Shown here in pieces: positions 55,471 to 64,000 of a stretch of DNA of 64,000 nt. Location: assembly GCA_036768485.1 (NCBI GenBank), contig JAVLUZ010000149.1:248001-312000 (forward strand), in the 5' to 3' direction. The stretch is from Mermis nigrescens. Its lineage: Eukaryota > Nematoda > Enoplea > Mermithida > Mermithidae. Each line of letters starts with the position of its first letter. The first letter of the stretch is position 1. The notes beneath the pieces are model-generated. The model did not search any database, was not told the origin of the DNA, and was given only the letters and a program-made list of their open reading frames with translations. The translations under genes were made by a program, and so were the position numbers.

Positions 55471-56703
55471 CTAAAATTCGTCAGGTGATTCAGAGCGGGG
55501 TAAAAATGATTTATTGCAATTTTACGCTGCTATTAAACTTAAATGATTGCGCATTTATTAAACGTTCGTTGGAGAAGGAATTTATTCTTACGTAATAATG
55601 GAAAGTCATCATAATGACAAAAAAGAGAAGAAATAGAAAAAATAAGAAAAATAAAGAAAAGCATACTATCAAAAGGAAAGGCAAAATACGCGAGAAAGAG
55701 TACGAATCTACATAGAATGAATATTATGAACCACAAGTGTTCGCGAAAGACTTTAAACGAAACAATGCAAACTAATTGAGGGACAAATACGAAAAAAAGA
55801 AAACAAAGTAAAACAAAATGTGTACAAATAAAAACAAGATCAAAAAAACGCGATACAAATAGCTGAGGTCTAAGAGGGAAACTAAATATGAAGGTTGCTA
55901 GCGTTTTGTCTTTAATCCTCCGATTGTCACTGCAGCCTAGCGGCACCAGTATAGACGCCTAAAAAAATAAAAGAAGCTCGAAGAGGGAAACAAAATTGAA
56001 GAATCGTAAAATAAAAATTTGTTTCACTATTTAATTCGTGAATATTCCATTTTTTGGCGGAATAGTGTATTTTAGAATCTATCACTCGGGAATGCCAAAC
56101 ATTGTTTTTACAATAGCGCGCTTCCATAGATGGTTTCCAATTCTATGAATAATTCTAAGTATTAAAAGTATAATAAAATAAGAAATAAACGCTGATAAAG
56201 CCATGCGTATGGTATCAGACTGAATGGTTGTGAATAGTGATGGGGAAAATCTTGTATGCATATACTTACATAGATGTTTTTGTCCTTTGTAGGTGGCTGA
56301 AAAAACGAGCGAGGTAACGAACATGGAGCATGAGACGCTCCATTATGTCCAATAAGCGCATTGTTGAAAAGGGTATCGCTATGATTGACGTAGGAATACT
56401 TGTTTTGTGAACAATCGGAATGCGGAGAAGAAACGTTGGAAGCATGAGTACTTTCTAAAAAAATACCGTAATACTCAATAAAACTTTTCGCTTTCATCCA
56501 AAGCTACAAATAAGCAAAGTAAACGATACGATTATTTGGTGCTTAGAAAGTATTTACAAGATGCATGCGAACAATTTATCAAATTTGCTTGAAAAACGAA
56601 TTCGCACTGGTCGAAAAATACTTCCTTGTGACGTTTTGAATAAAATCTTCTACGCATTATCCCTGCTTCATCAGCACTGCTTCTCACTGTAATGACAAAG
56701 TAT

Positions 56704-56938
56704 AGTTTATTTAACGAAACCGTGTGCATGGAGATCAATTTTTGGCGCTCAAGCTCGTAGCTACAAAAGTAGTTTCTGGGCAGTCTACGGTAAAACAATT
56801 TTGCCTAGTAAAACTTCATATGCTTATCAAGTGCTGTACACAGTACCGTGATTGTTGCTTCAGTTAAAAGCGCTTTTGTAATAGATTTACGTTGACTCAA
56901 AATCATGATTCATGCACAAGGTTTGGTGAAATAGACTA
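56704..56938. mobile_element. MITE (duplicate of 2438-2672)
   Basis: Same sequence as copy 1. Confidence 0.65.
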
Positions 56939-56942
56939 TACC

Positions 56943-57762
56943 TAGCAAAGAAAAATGCTCCGATGGAACAAAAAAGGGGAATATACTTGAGATAGTGAAT
57001 TATCGAGGATGTAAAAGGAGGGGACTAGGAAACATCTCCCTATGTTATATGCCAAAAATCGCAAAATATGTTAAAAATCAGACTTTCTCTAAACAATGCA
57101 AAAAATCGAAGTATATTCTGCGGTCTCTGAAAAAACGTATTATTTTAAAATAATTTTCTCTGATTGACATAATATCTTAAAAGCATATTACGTAATGCAA
57201 CTTTTTGTAGACTTCATTCAGCTTTGAGTTGCTTAATAATGTGACTGAAAGTGAAATGCTGTTAACAAATCATAATTAAGTTGTTCGTATTTCATTATTA
57301 CTAAGCATGTCACTTAGCAGATACAGCCATTCTAAGTGTCAAAGTGCAAGCAATATTCAAATTACCAAAAAATTGATTGAAAAAAGCAGCGAATTAGCAA
57401 TGCAGTAGCTAAGCGAATTGAATGAAATAGTACATATCGATGCATTCAAGACAATCGATGATATTCTTGGTTCAAAGCAGTAGGAAACACGGAAGCTGAC
57501 GTGCAACAGACCTTATGTAGATACTCTTTTACACATGTCTACAACAATTGTTTACTAAACTTTTACATTTTTCAAAGGCCGCAGAATATACTTCGATTTT
57601 TGGCATTGTTTAGAGAAAGTCTGATTTTTAACATATTTTGCGATTTTTGGCATATAACATAGGGAGATTTTTCCTAGTCCCCTCCTTTTACATCCTCGAT
57701 AATTCACAATCCCAAGTATATTCCCCTTTTTTGTTCCGTCGGAGCATTTTTCTTTGCTAGTA
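56943..57762. mobile_element. Long-TIR foldback element (duplicate of 2677-3496)
   Basis: Same arms and interior as copy 1. Confidence 0.8.
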
Positions 57763-60298
57763 CCCTACTTTTAATTAGCAATATTTGGAAATACAGTACT
57801 AGATTTCATTTACTGTGCGGTTCTTCTAATAATTGAATGGTTTAAACTTTACAAAGCTACTAGTTGTAGAAGAAACAAACATTCTGATTAGTAATTCTTA
57901 TGTTACGTAGAACATCCTGTAAAGAAATATGCTTCCAAAACTTTCTAGAGCTAAACTTAATTTACATTTTAAACTTTACACAAGAGTGTAAAGAATTTTA
58001 GTGGGATCAATAATTTCGATATTGCTCTGATATAACGATCAGCATTTATTAAGAAATGAAACCTCTATAATGTTCTAAGAACAAATTAACATTAGGTGTT
58101 AATCACTTTACACTACTCTTCATGCGCCCCTAGCAGACGTATCACATCTGTTTCCATATATATTTTAAGACTTTAGGGAAAAAATAAGTTACCGTGAGGC
58201 TCTAGAATGAAGCTTATTATATAGTGTAAACTTTACACTAGCAACGAGTGTAAAGAAGATTTTAGTCGGATTTGTAAATTCGATATTAATCGGATATTAC
58301 GATCAACATTCATGAAAAAATTACGTCTCCATAACGATTTGATGACAAATAGACACAGATGTAAACCACTTTACATCACTCTTGAGTGTAAACAAACGCG
58401 CCCAGCTGACGTCCCTTATTTGATTCCATGTAAATTTTCAGATTTCGGCAAAAAATTTAGGTTTATGCAAAGCCATAGAACGAAAATAAACCACTTTACA
58501 TCACTGTTGATTGTAAACAAACGCGCCCAGCTGACGTCCCTTATTTGATTCCGTGTAAATTTTCAGATTTCAGCAAAAAATTCAGGTTTTCGCAAAGCTC
58601 TAGAACGAAGATTAATTAGCAGTGTACACTTTACACAACCGCCTAGTGTAAAGAGGACTTTATTCCGATTTGTAAATCTGATATTACTCGGATATTATTA
58701 TCAACATTTATGAAAAAATTGCATGTCTACAATGGTCTGAGGACAAATAAACAATGAGTGTAAACTACTTTACATCACTGTTGGATGTAAACAAACGCGC
58801 CTACGTGACGTCTCACATTTGATTCTTTGAAAATTTCTAGACTCCAGGAAAAAATTAGGTTTCTGGAATGCTCAAAAACGAAGATAAATACATTTGTAGT
58901 GTAAACTTCATGCAAACACCTAGTTTAAAGAAGATTTTGGTCAGATTCGTAATTTTGATATTGTTCCGATATTACGATTATTATTTATGAAAAAAATTAA
59001 GTCTCCAAAATGTTCTATGGGCGAACTTAAATAGGTGTAAACCACTTTACAACACTGTCGAGTGTAAACATACGCGCCAGACTGGCATATCAAATTTGGT
59101 TCCTGGTCCATTTCTAGACTTGATAATCGTGTCCCTGACTCATAACCGGAGAAGCAGGCAGAAAAAACAAGACAAAAACGAATTTTAAACACCAAATTTT
59201 CGACTTTACACTCGCTAAATATTAATGTATAGACAATTTGCTTTGACATGCACCCGATAGAAAGCACTTTATTTTTATTCTATTGGACTTATCCCGACTT
59301 CTGGACGGAGAAAGTGGCGAACAAAAAAGCAACAAAAACGTATTTTCCATCATTTAGAACACTGTAAACTTTAAAATTCCGTACCGAACTCCCCATTGAG
59401 TTTAAAGAAATTCGGTTTGGTACAATTTGTAGCTTTTAAATCGTAGTACATTCCTGTGTGCCAAAATTCTCTTGCAAAAATTATTTGGTATGATTTATTA
59501 ATCAAAATTCGGAAAAAACGTGTTTTTTCGCCCATTTTTTACCTCTGATTTCGAACTTTACACCCCCATAAATGACTCAATATTGCGTTTTTTCAAATGC
59601 GATTTGCTGCGATGTGTAGCCCCTGAGAGGCACTTTATTACTGCTGTATTCAATTTACCCTGACTCATAAGCGGGAAAATTTAGCAGAGAAATCTTAGTC
59701 AAAATCCGTTTTTTTACACCATCCACTAGAGTGTAAACTTTAAACCCCAGGATCTAACTCACCATAGAGCATATAAGACTTTGCTTATATGCAGAATGTA
59801 GCCCTTGATCCGCTCTACATTTCTGTCAGAAAAATTTTAAAAAACTCATAAGCGGAGTTAGTATCGGACATAAGCAGGTTGAAAAACTCGACCAAAAAGT
59901 GCTTTTTCACCCCCAGATTTTCGCACTCTTTACACTGCCATTTGATAACTAATGCGAATTTCAAAAAACAAAAAAGTACCATCTGTAGAATTCATCCCTC
60001 TATTATCCTATGCTGTTCAATTCTTTGAGTCATTAATACTCAGTTGTCCATATGCCGCAGTAAAAAGGTCCCAAAGATTTGTCCTATGTTATAACGTTAC
60101 ACAAAAACTTTACACCTTCTTTACACAGTCAGTTTTGAGTTTCAAGTAAAACAAAAAACACGGGCAGCGAATTTTTTCATTATCTTTCTTTTAAAAAAAT
60201 ACCGCACCTTCCAGAAGTGTCCCGTTATAGCTGTAGGGGGTGCACAGGTGTTAGGGGTACCCAAGTACATTATAGGTACCCGCTAACGCGCTACCTAA
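57763..60298. repeat. GTGTAAAC-rich array (duplicate of 3497-6032)
   Basis: Same sequence as copy 1. Confidence 0.7.
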
Positions 60299-60546
60299 GA
60301 TTAATTTCATACATAAGTCTTCCACTAAATTAGTCCGCCAGCAATAAGCAGATATTCCGAATCAAAAAACTCGGCAAAACAGATTATTTGATTAGAATTG
60401 ATAAAAATATTACGAAAGTATAACTCCTGGTCAAGACGTTGCGTCCAAAAATGTAATTGTCCAAGTTTCACATTAGAAAGCTCCTTTATATTGTCAGCGT
60501 GCAATGACTAATAGATTATTTTAAACACTTTCTGTATCAATCTAGT

Positions 60547-60845
60547 TTAAACTGCCCAAAAATTTAAATATGTGCGAATAATTGAATTACGATCAGAGTA
60601 TTCCGGAAAACCAGTTGGAGCCGCATTTTGATTGATACTCAGCGGCGTCGTTGATTCGTTTCCTTGACCATCATCAGTCGACGGCATCGTCAACGGAGCC
60701 GGCAACCGAAGTCGCTTAAACGGCTTTTGCATAGCAGCGATCGGACAGCCACTCAGACTCCTATGCGTCGTGCGATTACTGTTAACGTGACCCTTGCCTG
60801 TGCAACCGGCTGTAGGACATCGCAATACGGTTTCATGTTGTAAAG
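60547..60845 (-). CDS. MYT1-like: MYT1-family exon with complete finger (copy 2)
   Basis: Identical to 6281-6579. Its upstream partner exons (split finger) would be expected near 65.4 kb, beyond the window, if the duplication continues. Confidence 0.85.
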
Positions 60846-60901
60846 CTAGAACTGGCGTGAAATGAACGAAAATAATTAAAAACTTCGTATTCAAAAAATA
60901 T

Positions 60902-61647
60902 GCAGAATGGTCCAAAAATGCTACACCCTAATGTTACCAGTCAAAACTTCAGTAAATCTGCAAATAAAATATTTAGTCCACTTTTATAAGATAGATAAAA
61001 ATGACATTGTTTGAATGCAATCCTGGAAAAAATTTTGTCCACCTGTCAGCGGTTTGGGCGCTACAGCCATTTGTTTACACCTACTTTGATATTGCTTAAT
61101 GCCTAAAAGCTTGTTCGGTCATGTCATCAATTTGCTTACCCTTTTATTGATATTAAGAAGTTTCTGCATTTAGTGGGAAGAGTTTCCAATCTGGGGTTCA
61201 GTCAGTGCACTACTAATAATTTTATGACTGAAGATAGTCAAAAAAGGGACCAAATACTCAGCAATAAAACACAATGCAGAAATTATGGGGTTTAAGCAAT
61301 ATCAAAGTGAAGTGAAAACAAATCATCCTAGCACGCGCACGACTAGCAACTGGCCAAAATTTTTTCGTAGTTAAAACAATCACATTCATGTCGAATGCAA
61401 CTATAGTCTGTTTCACACGAGTTCGAGCATAAATTTTAAAAACTATGTCAGACAATAAGCTGACTAATTGCGATTATAGCGTTGATTTGATATGCAATTA
61501 TCGGAATCCGCCGACTTATTTTCGAAAAATTCTTAAAATTTATGCTCAAACTTATGTGAAACAGATTATAGTCTAAAAATTTTTTCGTAAAATTAGTCCA
61601 AGTTATGATGCAATATCAGGGTGTAGCCATTTTTTGGCCCACTCTGT
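60902..61647. mobile_element. Tc1/mariner-like TIR pair (duplicate of 6636-7381)
   Basis: Same sequence as copy 1, including the small MITE at 61406-61570. Confidence 0.5.
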
Positions 61648-62291
61648 ATGTGTCATACAAATAGTATTCATAAGATTGTAACGTAACATACATGCACACG
61701 GTCAAAATCTCTGGGAGGGGATTAACCGAGTCTCCTTGGGAGAGGGGTATAAGTGAGCAATTTTTCCATCTATTTAATGTCAGACTTCATTCGTCGTATT
61801 TTATTTTTCATGAATATTTATGGTTAAATTTGCATAAAAGCAATGACAATAAGGGCGATAGAACGACCTTTAACATCAAATACTCGTATGCACAAAATAG
61901 AGGAAGAAAAGTGTGTGGATGAACGAACTGAACATTCAGTTGCTCGAGAAATAAGTATGTGTACTTAAAATTACACTCTTAGCCGTCATTTAACGCTTTT
62001 TCGTGTTTAAAGCAGCCAGTTCTGATCCAAAATGGCTTGAGAGGGTATGTTTCTCATAAGTTGTGGTAGGGGATACCCTCCATACTCCCCCCAGTGTGCA
62101 TGTGTGTAAGGTAACAACTAATTATCACACATTTAGTGAATCGCTACTTAATCGTATGTTTGAATTTGGTGTACACTCGGAAACCAACACTACAGCCACA
62201 GCACTCGATCTCGTCATTGTAGGACGGACGACTTAAGCGCAACCAACGAACACGGTGACGGGGTTTGGTGAGTCTAGACCAGACATGCACG

Positions 62292-63998
62292 CAGAGGCGT
62301 TGCCATGATTTTGGTACGGGGGGCATGAACAAAAATTTTTTAAGACTACTTTTGCATTGAATGCCAGCATACGTGGACAGCAAGAAAATTCTGGGGGCAA
62401 GATTTTTAAAGGTCAAAAAATGGCCCTACAAATGGTGGTGTGACGGAAAAACGCCATTTTTTGACGTTTCTCATCGAGCACTATCCGTTGGCATCAAAAA
62501 ATTACGTAAAAAAGAAAAAAATTTCAAAAATTGAATTCTGGGGGGGTATTTTGATTTCTGGGGGATTTTGGTATCTCGGGAGGTGCATACCCCCCAAACC
62601 CCCACGGTGTGAATGCCAGTAACGTTATGTTTAGTAAAACTGCATTTTTCGATCTTTAATAGTGTATGTAGTTTAGCTAATTTATGGGTTTCTGGCAATC
62701 AAAAATACAAAAAGTGTAAAGCGGCGCGAAGTGCCGAAAATTTTTGGCAAACACTTCGGAAATCATAAGTGGCGCAAAGTGCTAGGCTAGGAAATTTAGT
62801 TATTTTGTACTGCTCTTAACATTTTGTAGCTCCTTGAATACTAATAGTCTGACAGAGCAGAAAATTATCAAATTTGCACAAAACAATTTTAACAGTTCAA
62901 GCTTCTAAAAAGAAAACTGCGAAATACTAACTTTGCCTGAAGATATTTGGAGTGATTCAGGCTTTTAAACGCAGTGCTGGAGCTTTACGAAAAGAAAGAA
63001 CAGTAACTGGCGGCGCTATGCGCCGGAAAATTTTGACGTTTTTGCACTTTAAATTCAATTTATAACGCTTAAATCATACAAAACAAACAAATTAATGCTG
63101 GCGCGAAATGCCTGAAATTTTTAGAAATTCCTAACCCTTTTACCTGACTTAATTTCCCTAAAATCTCGCTGCAAATGTACAACGAGATTTTACGGCTGCG
63201 AGGTGTCTGGGATGGCGCGATCAAGCGTTCCCAGCGGGGTCCGGGGCAGAGACCCAGAAAATTTTTGTAAAAAACAATCTAATTTTAAATAGTAACGTTA
63301 AAATTTTCTCAAAATCGGCTAAGTCTCGGTTCTGAATCAAGCCTAAAAAACACTTAAAATTGATTAACTCCTACAATGCACAAAACTTCTGAGCTGAAAT
63401 GCGTTTTTCGACCTCTGCTAATTACATAGAGGCAGCAACAGGTCGCTGCCAATAAGATAGAAAAATGTATCAATGAAAATTTTGTTCTTACCGTTTTCAG
63501 GCCCATTTATGGCCGTCTTATTAACAAGATGCAGTTCAGAAAACAGGAAATGCGCAAAAACATAGGAAAATTCGGCCATTCCTTTGATTTAAAATATGAG
63601 TATGTGTCCTTGTAAAGAGAGACAAACAATGCAAAGAATAGACAATCTGGTACACAAAAGACAAACAAAGCAGAGAAGAGACAAACTGGTACACAATCAT
63701 TTTCGCACTGCTACTATTATGCTCAACAAGCATGCGCAATTTCATTCAACGAACAAATACCTAGAGCATTAAATTACTAAAGTGATGTGAAGTGCTGGAT
63801 TATTTTAGCTGATCCAAGCTTTTAAATTCATTGTATCTATATAACAATAAATAATGACTCGGGACGCGAAAATTTTGATGTTTTTGCCTTTTTGAACTCA
63901 GTTTTCTGGACACACATTATTGCAACAGTAAAATCAACAATATTTCTGAAAAATTTGGGGGTGCATGTACCCCCAATGCCCCCCTGGCTACGCCTATG
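62292..63998. mobile_element. hAT ~1.4-kb-family element (duplicate of 8026-9732)
   Basis: Same as copy 1. Its right end lies 2 bp before the window end, so the right target duplication is cut off. Confidence 0.85.
62368..62611 (+). mobile_element. 255-bp-family hAT MITE (duplicate of 8102-8345)
   Basis: Perfect AATGCCAG duplications flank it, as in copy 1. Confidence 0.93.
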
Positions 63999-64000
63999 CA

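Larger units (their letters stand above)
54267..64000. repeat. Direct duplication, copy 2
   Basis: Matches 1-9734 throughout. The junction at 54267 falls inside the hAT element and is set only by where the window begins, so it is not a real breakpoint. Confidence 0.97.

Noticed and set aside
1..64000. Circular molecule of 54,266 bp
   Set aside because: Terminal repetition could suggest a circle, but the content is intron-bearing animal nuclear DNA with nested transposons and an internal scaffold gap. Tandem duplication or assembly error is a simpler explanation.

Overview
The window looks like a gene-poor, AT-rich stretch of an animal nuclear genome, probably an invertebrate. The evidence is long introns with GT-AG borders, phase-matched exons encoding MYT1-type CCHHC zinc fingers, many short non-autonomous DNA transposons, and one 100-base scaffold gap (43584-43683). 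I cannot name the species. No bacterial, phage or organellar gene organisation is visible.

Only one gene is clearly recognisable. It is a MYT1/MYT1L/ST18-family transcription factor on the minus strand, seen as scattered exons. In transcript order the best-supported chain is 18979-19117 (tentative), 16052-16680 (acidic, Ser/Gln/Asn-rich), 12294-12639, 11186-11255 and 11089-11129 (one finger split by an intron), 6281-6579 (next finger), 837-1204 (LDLSVK exon), then 52592-52783 and 49791-49877 (another split finger), 49673-49731, and 47487-47941 (Gln-rich, with stop). Splice phases agree at most junctions. A further possible 5' exon is at 41695-41784.

The chain jumps from 837 to 52783 because the two window ends are the same sequence. 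Bases 1-9734 and 54267-64000 are direct copies with a constant offset of 54,266 bp, and I noted only one base difference. The copy at 54-64 kb carries the same two exons (60547-60845, 55103-55470) in the right order and orientation to feed the 52.8-47.5 kb exons. The window is therefore either about one period of a very recent ~54-kb tandem duplication containing the gene, or a scaffolding or haplotype artefact around the gap. In the artefact case the true order would place 43.7-54.3 kb directly left of base 1.

The rest is mostly mobile DNA. Several non-autonomous hAT families can be defined with 8-bp target-site duplications: a ~255-bp family (CATACGTGGGC ends, G-rich runs), a ~407-bp relative, a ~190-bp family (CAGGGGCGGATTTAGG ends) and a ~1.4-kb family (CAGAGGCGTAGCCAGG ends). 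They are nested in one another, with empty sites visible. There are also long-TIR elements followed by arrays rich in GTGTAAAC, two smaller MITE families and a mariner-like TIR pair. Three foldback-like regions (25.5-28.1, 30.7-31.8 and 39.2-41.6 kb) carry minisatellites, three of which have a 17-bp unit containing GTCCC. A frameshifted MULE transposase remnant abuts the gap at 43684-44227. One unrecognised open frame lies at 29585-30007. The large stretch 19.1-25.5 kb shows nothing I can support.
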